From contig NC_088782.1 of NCBI RefSeq assembly GCF_958450345.1, positions 97,227,358 to 97,291,357 of the forward strand: a DNA stretch of 64,000 nucleotides. The letters are read 5' to 3'. The notes beneath the pieces are model-generated. The model saw only the letters and a program-made list of their open reading frames with translations, was not told the DNA's origin and ran no database searches. A program made the translations under genes and the position numbers. This DNA is from Calliphora vicina. Its lineage: Eukaryota > Arthropoda > Insecta > Diptera > Calliphoridae. Within the stretch, counting starts at the first letter, position 1; the number at the start of each line of letters is the position of its first letter. Positions 1-10,939 of the stretch are shown here, piece after piece.

Positions 1-227
1 ATAGGATGGGAAACACAAAAATGGCACGTGTTTAAAAATTTTACATGTCGAAGGTACCCTACTTTGAGCCCCCATGACGCCGCCCCTGGAGCATTTGTAG
101 GATCCATTTTAATAACTTAAACTCGAATACTCCTTGGCTACGGTCACGTCAAATTTTATCCCGATCGGACCAGCCGTTTAGAAATGCCAGATTTATTTCC
201 AAAAAATGTTGATTCTGTTCCACTGTG
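1..227. repeat. Repeat family O, copy 1 (truncated by window start), ending CACTGTG
   Basis: This stretch closely matches 12374-13638 once the insertion in that copy is ignored: both share a block around 'catgtcgaaggtaccctac' and a second block around 'actcgaatactccttggc'. It ends at 221-227 in CACTGTG, the complement of a CACAGTG terminus. It has no coding potential. Related sequence, with similar wording around 'ttcaaatcggactaa', occurs at 4244-4573 and 58128-58230. I read it as a non-autonomous DNA element; the superfamily is uncertain, although the CACAGTG end resembles Transib termini. Confidence 0.5.
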
Positions 228-479
228 TGTCCCTAAACAATCAAGTAGAATCGATATGATTCCATTTTGACAAGACCACATCACTCAATGACCACATCAA
301 AATAGATCAAGTCTTTATGCTACTGATCAATCTCTCGCATTAAAGTCTCACGATCTATCTAAGATATCGGGTATATGTATGTTCTGAAATATGTATTTCA
401 TTAAATGAAGAGTGTATCTCAACAAAGGTGAACAATTTTGTATTCCTTGTCCCAATGTCCTGCTAACACTGCTATTAGC

Positions 480-1345
480 CTCAAAATGACCTTCTTCTTC
501 TTATTCAAGAGTTGTGTACTTCGTTTCTCATTGTATGCGGCCACAATATTCTGTCAATCTTTCGATTCAGACCAAATACCTTAATTTATCTTTCAATCAT
601 CAGTGTGTTTTTATGTCATATCCATTAATCATGGATGTTCAAAAATATAATTTTAAACATCTTATCAAATTCCGTGGGAGGCGTTATTTTCTATATCTTT
701 ACATGTCTATATGTTCTGGATCTTTAGCATCCAGAGGCATATAGTTTTACCGCACTTGCATTAAGGAAAGGCCTATTGGAGTTAGTAGCAAATTCGTACT
801 CAGAGCTTCACAAGGACTAGTGCGTATTTAACATGTGATCCGAAAGCAAGCATATCATGGAATTCTGTACAGTTAGTCCACTATGCATTTTATATTCGTA
901 GCAATCCACCAAACTAAATATATATTAGCCAGTATTGGACGTATTAACCAAGTCCTATATTGCATCTAACTTCTTGCATGAGATGTATTATCTCGTAGCC
1001 CTCTTCACATAGTGTTGTACGTTCAGTTTCCATGACAATTTCTAGTCCAGAATAATACCTATATATTTCGCACCATCTAATAGGAACCGTTCACAGGCCC
1101 GTAACCGTAGTATTCTGCAGCCTTGTATCTTGGTATTTGTGATTAACAGAACCAGTTCTGTTTTGCTTGGGTATACTTCCAACTCATTGTGGCCAATTTT
1201 CTGGAACTAAAAATGCCACATCGTTCGCATAAGCAACAGCTATCTATCATTCCCTTATTTCAAAATTCGACAAGAATTGATTTAACAACAATCAGCTACA
1301 GTAGAAGAGTGATCGCCCAACCTTGAGTTGTCCCACTAAGGTGGA
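480..1345 (-). pseudogene. Decayed non-LTR retrotransposon reverse transcriptase
   Basis: Reading the minus strand gives broken but recognisable reverse-transcriptase blocks. About 1345-1260 resembles the segment before the catalytic motif. At about 1240 the protein reads AYANDVAFLVPENWP, with YAND in place of the catalytic YADD. It is followed by a 'YPSKTELVLLI' block (about 1180-1130), a 'YIGIILD' block (about 1075-1050), and a 'TSPCEAL' segment near 830 typical of the thumb and post-RT region of Jockey/LOA-type elements. Many stops and frameshifts interrupt it and no full domain is open. The short open frames on either strand here are not genes. Clade assignment (Jockey versus LOA/I) is inference. 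It ends where the DINE at 1353 begins. Confidence 0.6.
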
Positions 1346-1352
1346 CCTTATT

Positions 1353-3780
1353 TTTATACCCTCCACCACCATAAGTGGTGAATGACGGTATATATAAGTT
1401 TGTCATTCCGTGTGTAACATTGAGAAATATTCATCTGAGACCCAACAAAGTATATATATTATTGATACTTATGAAATTCTAAGTCGATTGAGCCATGTCC
1501 GTCTGTCTGTCCGCCAGTCTGTCTCTGTAAAACACGCTCACGTCCAAAATATGCAAACAAAATTGGTAGACTTGCAAAAAAATGTTTACTGTTCTCCTAA
1601 GCAGCAAAATCGGTTCAGTGGAACCAGAGTTATGGACCAAAATGTGAGACAACCTAAAGAAACTTGATAATTTTAATATAGTTTTTGTTATTTGTGCAAA
1701 TATATTGCAGATAATAAAACAAAATTTTACACACGTTATTTTTGTTAAAGAGACTAACTCTGGCAAAAATTATAAGAATCGGTCCATGATTTCTTCTAGC
1801 CCCCATACAAATTTCTTCCCGAAATATGGTTCTATGGTCTATCACTAAATTCAGGAAAAATAAGTTTCGTGTTTAAACAAGTAAGAAAGTATGGTCGGTC
1901 AAGCCCGACCATATAATACCCTACACTAAGTAAAAGAGCAAAACAAATTTTTCTTTTAAAATTTCAATAATTTATATTTTGGAGTGATTTTTGGAAGTGG
2001 GCCTTATATGGGGGCTATGACCAATTATGGACCGATAACCATGAAATTCGGTCGTATGATTTATGTCTATATTAAAATTAACTATGTTGAATTTTGTGTG
2101 TATACCAACATTTTTAAGCGATTTATGCACGTTAAAGTGATTTTCGGAAGCGGGTCTATATGGGAGCTATGACTAATTATGGACCGATCGTAACAAAATT
2201 TAGTGACATGAATTTTGTGTATATAAAACTTATTTGGAGCGGAATTTGTGGATATACATATATAAATTAAACATTTATGACCGATAAAGTCCAATTTCGG
2301 GAGGACATTTGTATGGGGGCTAGGTGAAATAATGGACCGATTTCAGCCAGTTTCAATAGGCTTGGTCCTTGGACCGAAAAAATAATATGTACCAAATTTG
2401 ATCGAAATATCTTCAAAATTGCGACATGTACTCTGCGCACATGTACTCTGCGCACAGACGGACGGGCGGACAATCGACTCAGAAAGTGATTCTAAGTCGA
2501 TCGGTATACTTTAAGGTGGGTGTTAGACTAATATTTTTGGGCGTTACAAACATCTGCACAAACGCATAATACCCTCCCCACTATGGTGGTGTAGGGTATA
2601 AAAAATCACAACACCAAACTTTTTGAGGATCGGCCCATAAATCTCTTATAAATACCCTTATCATGCTAAAATATGGCAAAAATAATACTCATATACATAT
2701 GTAGATAAAACTGTACCAAATTTTATGCAGATTGGCCGATAATTGGTCATAGCTCCCCTATAAGGCCCATTTCCGAAAAAGATATTAACCTTAAAAAATA
2801 TTAAAAACATATCGATATCAAAATGAAATTACGCACAGATTTGTATCCAGTAATCATACTTCTGGATTTTGTGAATATCGGTCCATATTTAACCATAGCT
2901 CCCATATAAGGTCCACTCGCGAAAATCATTAAATCCTCATAAATTTCTTACAAATATAGTCAGGTTGAAATTCGAAACAAATTTGTCATACCAAATTTTA
3001 TGATGATAGGCCCATAATTGGTCATAGCCTCCACTTCAGGAAGACACATTAACATGCACAAATATCCAAAATAATCTGTACTGAACCAAAATTTTACACC
3101 GATCTGTAATTTGTATCCAAGAATCGTACTACAAAATTTTTTTAATATTGGTCCATAAATCGGCATAGCTCCCATATAAGATCCACTCTTGTTAATAGCG
3201 TTGTTTATATGAAATTCTACAATAATAGCCCTCAGATACTTAGGACAATAATAGGTCATAGCATCCATATATTGAACCAAAATAGTACACAGATCAGTAA
3301 TTTCTTTTCAATAATATTGTTTTGTGAATACTGAATTTTGTAAATATCGGTCCATAATTGGCCACAGCTCCCATATAAATACATAAAAATCACGTTAAAA
3401 TATTTTATGACAATCGAATCATAATAGGTCATAGCTCCCATATAAGTCCCACAACCAAATATTTTGAAATTTGTCTATATATATTTGTATACCCTTTTTA
3501 TACTCTGTTTCTTCACTTGAGGTTAAAAGGGTAAAGTGTTAATCCAAACGTATTAACTAATTATTAAGTATATAAATTGTTAAATTTCATACGTTCTAAT
3601 AGGAATTTCAGTTATAAATTGCTGAATTAGATACAATTTTTTGTACATTTGAAATAAAATATCTTCTGCGTAAACTAGTCTTTCTAACTATTGTTATACT
3701 ATTTCAATTGTTATACCATCATATTTAGGTGGAGGGTATTTAAGATTCGGCACGGCCGAATATAGTACTCTTACTTGTTT
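1353..3780 (+). mobile_element. DINE-1-like Helentron, family F, copy 1 (hosts a second DINE)
   Basis: The 5' end is TTATACCCTCCACC, followed by 'aagtttgtcattccg', a 'aaagtatatatatt' block, 'aagtcgattgagccatgtcc' and a short GTCT/GTCC run (1498-1530). The 3' end at 3746-3780 carries the hairpin GATTCGGCACGGCCGAATA followed by tagtactcttacttgtt. This order (leader, microsatellite, 3' hairpin, ACTTGTT end) is that of DINE-1/mini-me Helentrons of Diptera. The interior is enlarged by another DINE (1876-2602) and by repeated 'ggtcatagctcccatataag' segments (2740-3450). It is non-coding and non-autonomous. Confidence 0.8.
1876..2602 (-). mobile_element. DINE-1-like Helentron, family A, copy 1, nested in family F copy
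   Basis: On the minus strand it starts TTATACCCTACACC and continues with 'agtggggagggtatt', 'tttgtaacgcccaaa', 'gtataccgatcgac' and a short GTCC run, and ends in the hairpin ATGGTCGGGCTTGACCGACCAT followed by ACTTTCTTACTTGTT (1876-1912). It is the only family A copy in the window that keeps a full 3' hairpin. It is about 727 bp and non-coding. Its position inside the DINE at 1353-3780 makes it the younger insertion. Confidence 0.85.
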
Positions 3781-4243
3781 TGTTTTCGAATTTTAAAAAC
3801 GAAGGACAGTTTTGTGTGAGGTTAGGATAAACAAATTTGACAAAACATTGAGCTCGATCGGTTAAAAATTGGCGTGCCGCACATGAGAACATTTACAAGG
3901 GAAAAAATGCATTGTTTTAGTTTTTGTAAAAATCTTGCCATTAAGAAATTACTTTTGCAATTTAATTTAAAAGAATCGAAATGTGTACGTAATTTTCGTT
4001 GTAATGAGATATAAAAGACAAAAATTTGTTAAAAAATGTAAAAGTTATTAAAAATTCGCCAGGCTATTAATGTGCCTCAGGCCACAAGAAAATTAAATGT
4101 AGGAACAAAATTAACATTTTGAGAAATATTAAAATAAAAGCTAATTTTTACTTAAAGTATATCCATAGTTACTTACTCCTACTTCGTAGGATACCGTAAA
4201 CCTATTCGCAGGTATGACCAAACAAATTTAATTTTACTAACGG

Positions 4244-4573
4244 CCTGGCCGCACCCCTGACCAGGGTTCCCCAAAGTAGGACACCTCGGGTATGTTAAAT
4301 TTTTAAAACGATCCTATTTCTTCGGCTGTGTTCCGATTTCAAAACGATCACATATATAGAATCTCCTCGTCGACCACAACCAAAAACGTAGCTATCAATT
4401 ATCTCTTATAACTTAGGAGATATTCGCATTTGAAAATTAAATTTTCATCAAAATTCAAAACTTAAACTCGAAAACACTTCGTCTGTGCGCATGTCAAATT
4501 TCATTCAAATCGGACTAAGGGTTTAGAAGTTACAGATTTATTTCCATCTTTTTTTTCTCATATCACTGTGCCG
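4244..4573. mobile_element. Family O-related insertion with empty-site counterpart at 23384
   Basis: The sequence 'ttaacggcagtttc' is continuous at 23384-23396, while here 'taacgg' (to 4243) and 'cagtttc' (from 4574) are separated by about 330 bp ending in CACTGTG (4564-4570). The inserted block contains 'cattcaaatcggactaagg', a signature shared with 120-180 and 58160-58210. The left end does not show a matching CACAGTG, so the exact left boundary and the target duplication (at most 1-3 bp) are unclear. Confidence 0.5.
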
Positions 4574-4707
4574 CAGTTTCAAAACTCCATTTTCAAATTT
4601 TTAAAAATTTTGATAAAAAAATTTCAGAATTTTTTGATCATTACACAGGGATTTATTGAGAATATAATAGGGAATAAAAATATGAAAAAATATGTCAATA
4701 CCTCCTA

Positions 4708-4940
4708 TAGTTTTTCGATTCAGGCGATGGTTTGTAAAGAAAAAAAGTTAAAAAATTCCGGCTAAAACCGGCTTTTTTCAGTCCAGTCAACTGAAATAAA
4801 AAAGCCCCTTAAAGTATGCAGTACAAATTTAGATATTTTATTTGCAAATAAATAGGAACAGGCAGGTCTACGTGGGTTGGGGAAACTTGAAGAACTAACA
4901 TTAGTAAATGCCACCGGGCGAAGCCGGGGCGGTCAACTAG
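4708..4940 (+). mobile_element. 5'-truncated Helitron (3' hairpin plus CTAG), copy 1
   Basis: It ends with a GC-rich hairpin, CCGGGCGAAGCCGGGG (4915-4930), then cggtcaa and CTAG at 4937-4940, followed by T. That is the canonical Helitron 3' terminus (hairpin about 10 bases before CTRR, inserted before T). It matches the complete short copy at 60383-60703 in opposite orientation but lacks that copy's TCTATATATG 5' end. It is non-coding. Confidence 0.75.
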
Positions 4941-5145
4941 TTTTTAATAACTTTAACATTTTTTAACCAATTTTTGTCTTTTATATCCCATTACAATGAC
5001 AATTACGTACACATTTCGATTATTTTATATTAAATTGCAAAAGTAATTATTTACTGGCAACATTTTTACAAAAATTTAAAAAAAAATTGTTCCCCTTGTA
5101 AATGTGCTCAAAACTGCCCTTTGTTTTTGGAACAGATAAGTTTTC

Positions 5146-6471
5146 AATTTTTCCAAACATTGAGGGTCCACCTTAGTATGCATATCTGCATTTTAGTGGT
5201 TAAAACATAAAATTCTTAAACATTTTCCAATCAACCCTCGTTACTGCTCAGAAAAACAACATATTTTACTAAGAAACCAAAACTATATGTATTACTTAAG
5301 TTTATCATAAACTATAGAAAAAGAAAGTGAATTACAATACAAAATGACTCAATCGCATTGGAACATTTTTTAAAACAAATAAATATTTAAATATGAGTTT
5401 TAATTTTGACCCAACCACAGTACATATGGACGAATATTTGTTTAACGTTGCTATTGTAATGATCCATAAATTTTGAAAATTTCTAGATTTTTGGTCTGTG
5501 TTTAAGTCATTTATTTTGTGTTACTATTTCCCTAAAGTGGGGACTAGAAAAGCCGACTAAAACAGACATTCAATAAATTATTGAAGCGATAAGAACGTGC
5601 CAGAGTGTAAAATAGTGATCATATTTTGTTTGTTTTAATTTTACAATAAATATTTTTGTGTGCGTGTATCTATTATGTATTTAGTTTGGCTTGTTGTCCC
5701 TTTACGTTTGTTGATTGAAAATTTAAATAAATAATTTAAAAAATGTGGGTCTGTCTGCCAGTTTGTTTGTTTATTTATTTATTTTTGTATGTGTCATGTG
5801 GCACTCTTGCGTGTCTTTATTGGCCATAAATTGTAATACCGCTGCTGGTGGTGGCAGTAGAAATGTTGGGGTTACTCATGCCAGTAGTAGTTAGTTGCAA
5901 CATTTAGTAGCTGCTGTATAGACACACACAATAGCGCCACACAATGTTGATACTCCTAATGAATGCATTTGTTCAAATGTCAAATTAGACAGGAATGGTT
6001 GAGCTGTTTCCCTTCCGAACAAAACTGAATTTCGACCAATTTGTTTATTTCGATTCGGTTGTTGTGTGTTTTTGTTTTTGTTTAATTTATAGTTTAAATG
6101 ATAAGTTGACATATTGGATAAAAATATTTTGTAATGAATTTGTCATCATGTCATTATATGCTTTTAATGTCAGTAACAACAAATTTATCATTATGACGAT
6201 TAGTGGTCATTTATGAAAATAAATTAAGTGGTTGAACCAGTAAAAGATACTAAATAAATGCATAAAAATATATAAAATGTTGATCCAATGTTCGTTTGTT
6301 GTTAAAAGGGTCAGTGACATTTAAGTTTCTTTATCGTATTAATGTTTATTAATTTAATTCTAACATGAATTTCAACAATAATTCTACAAAATTTTGTTTT
6401 ATATGCACCAAACATAAACTTAAAATGCACCATTTTTTTAAAGTTTTGTCACTTTAACATGGCTTGACACC
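5146..6471. other. No recognisable gene or repeat
   Basis: This is AT-rich single-copy-looking DNA. It has short CTG/GGT-type simple runs near 5840-5890 and Ts near 5770. The open frames at 5891-6112 (minus) and 5995-6216 (plus) overlap each other on opposite strands, lack codon structure and resemble nothing I know. It is plausibly host intergenic or intronic DNA. Confidence 0.4.
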
Positions 6472-7626
6472 TTTTAGACACTCTATTGCAGATCATATTA
6501 TACAAATATGTAGTGCTTTTTTCACCACCAGAGTACTAAAATTTAAATTATTTCTACAAAAAAAAATTGTTAACACAGATTGTTCTATAGAAAAATCTGT
6601 CAACAAAAACTTTTCTATAGAAAAAACTGTTATACACAAACTTTTCTATAGAAAAAACTGTTATACACAAATTTTTCTATATAAAAAACTGTTATGCACA
6701 ATTTTTTCTGTAGAAAAAACTGTTATATACAAATTTTTCTATACAAAAAACTGTTATACATAAATTTTTCTATAGAAAATTTGTTATACACAAATTTCTC
6801 TATAGAAATAACCTTTTATACACAAATATGTCTATAGAATAAAACAGTTAGATACATTTTTCTATAGTATAAAACTGTTATACAAAACTTTTTCCATTGA
6901 AAATCGGTTATACACAAATTTTTCTATAGAAAATACTCTTATACACACATTTTTCTATAGAGAAAAACAGTTATACAAAATTTTTTCTATAGAAAATACT
7001 GTTATACACACATTAATCTATATAGAAAATGGTTATACACAAATTTCTCTATAGAAAAAAACTTCTATACACGAATGTGTCCATAGAATAAAACAAATTT
7101 TTCTACAGAGAATATAGAATAATTTCCGTATAACAGTATTTTCTATAGAAAAAATTATGTATAACAGTTTTATTCTATAGAAAAATATGTCTAACTGTTT
7201 TATTCTATGAACACATTTGTGTATAAAAGTTTTTTCCTATAGAGAATTTTGTATGTAACAATTTCCTCTATAGGAAAATTTGTGTACAACAGTATTTTCT
7301 ATAGCAAAATATGTGTATAACAGTATTTTCTACATCAAAAACAGTTATTCACTAATTTTTCTAAAGAAAATCTGTTATACACAAAATTTGCTATAGAAAA
7401 TACTGTTGTACACAAATTTTCCTATAGAGGAAATTGTTACATACAAAATTCTCTATAGAAAAAAACTTTTATACACAAATGTGTTCATAGAATAAAACAG
7501 TTAGACAAATTTTTCTATAGAATAAAACTGTTATACATAATTTTTTCTATAGAAAAAACTGTTATACGGAAATTATTCTATAGAAAAATCTGTTATGTTA
7601 AACCGTTCAATAGAGTGTCCAAAAAA
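6472..7626. repeat. About 1 kb array of TTCTATAGAA-centred repeats with two orientation switches
   Basis: Roughly 28-32 bp units consist of a palindrome (TTTTCTATAGAAAA) and a non-palindromic part (CTGTTATACACAAAT). From about 6575 to 7095 the units read CTGTTATACACAAA on the plus strand, from about 7096 to 7340 they read the complement (TTTGTGTATAACAG), and from about 7341 to 7600 they read forward again. The array is bracketed by an inverted repeat, TTTTAGACACTCTATTG at 6472-6488 and CAATAGAGTGTCCAAAA at 7609-7625. The apparent 99-aa frame at 6464-6763 is only the array translated. Confidence 0.85.
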
Positions 7627-8062
7627 CCGGCACTTTTTTTTCAATGAAAAAACTGGTTTGTGTCTTCAAAAAAACCAGTCGACCGGTTTATATTAAATTT
7701 TTATTCAAAATGAAAAAAGCTAATAAGAAATATGTTAGGAATTGTGTACTAAATCGTCGGAAACTTAAAATTTTTGATTCTTAAGGCTCTATCTTTATGC
7801 AATTATTTTACATCTTTTACGAAATATTGTCAAATGCTACAATTTTCTATAAAATAAAACAATATTTTTAAAAACGGTTTTAAAGTTTTTCCAAAATATG
7901 TTTAAATGAGCTTTAGAAAATAAATTTCTTTAAAACCGGTTAAACGTCTTACAAAAACCGGCTTCTCATAAAACCGAAAAGTTAAAGAAAACCAAAGCCG
8001 GTGGAGAATACAAAGATGAAAAAACCGGTTGACCGGTTTTCTATTTCGATTTTAGATACTAT
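7627..8062. repeat. ACCGGTT-rich segment between 11-bp direct repeats
   Basis: Motifs such as aaccggtt, gaccggttt and accggc recur at both ends of this stretch. The 11-mer ACCGTTCAATA occurs at 7602-7612 and again at 8063-8073, so the interval may be an insertion with its target duplication. No good terminal inverted repeat is evident and no protein is encoded. Confidence 0.3.
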
Positions 8063-8073
8063 ACCGTTCAATA

Positions 8074-8539
8074 CAAAAATTCTCAAAAATACATAAATTT
8101 ATTCAAATATTATACAAATTAAAGACCTGCACAAGCTGCATTGTTTAACATGAAGACTATTGCCACATGATGCTTTTGTCATGTCATGTTATGTTCTTTT
8201 ACCTACTTAACAGCAACACGCAAAGGCAATGTATATCAAAACAAAAAACAAATGCAGCAAATGTATTACAAATCGTAAAATATTAAAATATTGGAATATT
8301 ACTCGGTATCTGTAAATTTATCCACTTTTTCCGGAAATGCTACCATTAAAGATTCGGGCATGTCATGGGTTCTTTAATTGTTGTTTTCAAAAGCCTTATA
8401 CCTTTCCACACGCTAAAGTTCTGAACAGTTGGGTGAATTTGCCTCCCGTGGTACAAAATTGTCATTATTGTCTGACATGATGGCAAATCTAGCCAGAAAT
8501 ATGAAGGCACTCTGTGCTGTTTTAAAAAAGGTAAAAGCT
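8074..8539. other. No recognisable feature
   Basis: AT-rich non-coding DNA containing short TCATGTCATG-like runs. No open frame, repeat or RNA gene can be supported. Confidence 0.35.
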
Positions 8540-8711
8540 GGGGCCGAATTACCGCATTCTATATCGAGTAAATTCGATCGTAATTTTCTGATTTGAGATT
8601 ACGGCATTCGATATCGACCATGAAATTTAATACATTTTGTTATAATTACTATATCTAAATCATTTTTCGATACGATAGTTCATTCGATCACGAGTGCGGT
8701 AATTCGGCCCC
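8540..8711. mobile_element. Short MITE with 17-bp GGGGCCGAATTACCGCA ends
   Basis: The 172-bp segment begins GGGGCCGAATTACCGCA and ends in its inverse, TGCGGTAATTCGGCCCC. The interior repeats 'attcgatatcga'-like words. The flanks (agct and tgtt) show no clear target duplication. It is too short to encode anything and the transposon family is unknown. Confidence 0.65.
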
Positions 8712-8765
8712 TGTTTTTGTAGACCCTCCGTAATATTTATTTCGATGTTTATCTAGCCTGACGAC

Positions 8766-9955
8766 TAACTAGGGTTCATATCGGTTAATTATCGGGAAAT
8801 GTTTGTCGGGAATTTTCGGGAATTTCTTCATAAGTTTTATTTTAAAAGTTACAATATTCAGATACGTTTCGATGACTAAATTTGTTGCTAATTAAGTTAT
8901 TCTATTATATCCATAGATTTTTTCGGTTCTAGCAACAGATAGTCAGTTGGAAAAGAAGTATTACTGTTGAAATAACCGAATTTTTTTCACTCAACTCAAG
9001 ACACAGGAGAAAAATTTGGTTATAAAGAATGAATCAAATTTAAAGTTTATACTCTTAAACGAATTATTAAGATGCCTAACATTACAACTTTTAGCGAAAT
9101 TCAATGATTATTATTCATATTTAGAGAAAATAATAACGATAATAGTGGGTCAAATTTATTTATCTACAATCAGATTTGAAACTATAGATTTAGATTATAT
9201 TTTTATAGATTTAACATGGTCGAAATTCTTAAGTTTTTTAATTAAACAAAGAATTTATTGACTTCATACTGATTAAAACTAGGACCATAGAATAAAATAG
9301 AAGCGTTACTGACAGGGAGAAAACCTAAGTCTGTTGTCAAAAACCTAAGTCGTGAGAATGTATTAGTACATAGTTTTGATATTGTATTGGTGCCTTTTTA
9401 ATTTTCACCAGACACACAGAGTTGTATAAAAATGTTTAAATTTTAATTTATTTAAATTTTCTTCTATTTTCCATGCCAAAAATTGTAACTCTGTTCTATA
9501 AATTAAATTCCACCATAAATAAAATTAAGTGTCAAAAATTAATAAAAAATATTTTTTTTTCGTTTGAGCAAAATTAACGTGTAATAAAGTGGTTCGGCCT
9601 TTATTTAATCGGAATATCGAAGTTAAAATTTCAAGTATTTTTATGTGTTTAATTCTCTCACAAGTATGTTGAATTCACATATCACAAGTACGTGTGAAGA
9701 GAGTAATTATTTTACTCTCAGCTTACTCTCAGTTACGCCTCTAGTTGTACCCTATGACTACGACTGTGACAATACCGATCAAATGCCACTATTAAATTAG
9801 AAACACTTATAAAGGCTGGACCAACAACCAAATATAGTTAGTTTATACTGGTAAAATTATAAGTCAATTTATTCGAAAAAAACATTCTGGTTTTTGGAAA
9901 CGATTTTTTAATTTCCTCCCGGGAAAGAAAAAAGTCCGGGAAATTAGTAACCCTA
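8766..9955. mobile_element. Probable hAT-like non-autonomous element flanked by CTGACGAC
   Basis: The octamer CTGACGAC sits at 8758-8765 and again at 9956-9963. Inside, the ends read TAACTAGGGTT on the left and AACCCTA on the right, with 'tcgggaatttt' and 'cccgggaaag' subterminal words in inverted arrangement. An 8-bp duplication and a TAGGGTT-type end suit hAT elements. The four extra bases (taac) before TAGGGTT on the left make the left boundary uncertain. The 81-aa frame at 9016-9261 resembles no known protein. Confidence 0.5.
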
Positions 9956-10177
9956 CTGACGACACAAAGTTGTGACCCGAAAGTTGTGAAAAGTCTCCCA
10001 GTACAAAAGTTTCACCATTCACCACACAGTAGGTGTATTTTTTATAATTGTTCTTTTGCTTCTAAGTTCTTTAACTTATAGCGATCTGGAACTTTCTGAA
10101 CTTTATACGACTTCAACCCATCATTAGCTCTGCGCACTTTTCTAGGTGACCCTTTTGACCAAAATAACAGTTGTAAA

Positions 10178-10931
10178 TAGAGTTTTTCTTTTCCAGCAGT
10201 TTTTCATTTCCTGGGAAATCGGGATTCATTTTGAAATTTCCCGGGATTCCGGCAATTCCCGCCTAGAACAAATTATTCAATTTTAAGAATGCAGACTTCG
10301 TTAAAAATCTAAAAATTTCTTTCGTTTTAAAATTTAATTGGATACAAATAATAAAATCCAGTAAAAATTTAATATAAAGAGATAAACTGATGCGATTTCT
10401 AATTTTGGTTATATACAAACCTGTCACCATTTGTCACTTGTATCGGAATGGCTTTAATTTCCATTTATTTCTGTTAATTCGCAAAAAATAAATATTTAAT
10501 TTTTTTTTTAATTTTTAATTGCTTATTAAATCGAAAATTAAATGAAGATGTTAATAATATTAAACAAAATTCAATTCCACGAAAGGTGGTTTTATTAAAA
10601 AAATTATTAATACTCTTTGTGAAAAACCAAAATACTAAAAGAATTCCATTTTCGATCGGATAGAATTTTGTGATTGCCGTGAACATTCACGAGTTTTTGG
10701 AATATTTTGAATAATGAACTACTTGGGTTTAATCTTTTTTCTTGTATGAATCTTCTGCATTTGTTTTGGAGCTTTAAGCATCTTTTAGAGAAACTCAAGT
10801 TCAAAAAAATCACATAAAACTAAGGAAAATAATTTCCGGGAATTCTCGCACAATTTCCCGGGATTTCGGGATTGAAAATTTTGCGGAATTCCCGGGATTT
10901 CTCGTTCCGTGAATTCCCGTGAAAAACTCTA
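10178..10931. mobile_element. hAT-type MITE, copy 1, with 8-bp target duplication GTTGTAAA
   Basis: The element is bounded by TAGAGTTTTTC (10178) and its inverse GAAAAACTCTA (to 10931) and flanked by GTTGTAAA at 10170-10177 and 10932-10939, a perfect 8-bp duplication as made by hAT transposases. Both ends carry 'tcccgggaaat'-type subterminal motifs in inverted orientation. A second copy lies at 21353-21962. The minus-strand frames at 10474-10813 are not recognisable transposase and are probably chance. Confidence 0.8.
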
Positions 10932-10939
10932 GTTGTAAA

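Larger units (their letters stand above)
3781..5145. mobile_element. Long inverted-repeat (foldback-type) element, copy 1, carrying two insertions
   Basis: The left arm (about 3795-4050) and right arm (about 4943-5130) are imperfect inverted copies of each other: for example 'acatttacaaggg' on the left and its complement 'ccccttgtaaatgt' on the right, with matching 'attacttttgcaattta' blocks. The interior matches a second copy at 22925-23520. Relative to that copy, two sequences have been added: 4244-4573 (family O) and 4708-4940 (a Helitron end). No transposase remnant is visible, so the superfamily is unknown. Confidence 0.55.

Noticed and set aside
1984..2473. Frames such as MIFGSGPYMGAMTNYGPI and its relatives at 3256 and 63541
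   Set aside because: Recurring because they lie in DINE copies; non-coding repeat sequence.
6464..6763. 99-aa repetitive frame with NCYTQIFLYKK-type units
   Set aside because: Translation of the TTCTATAGAA minisatellite.
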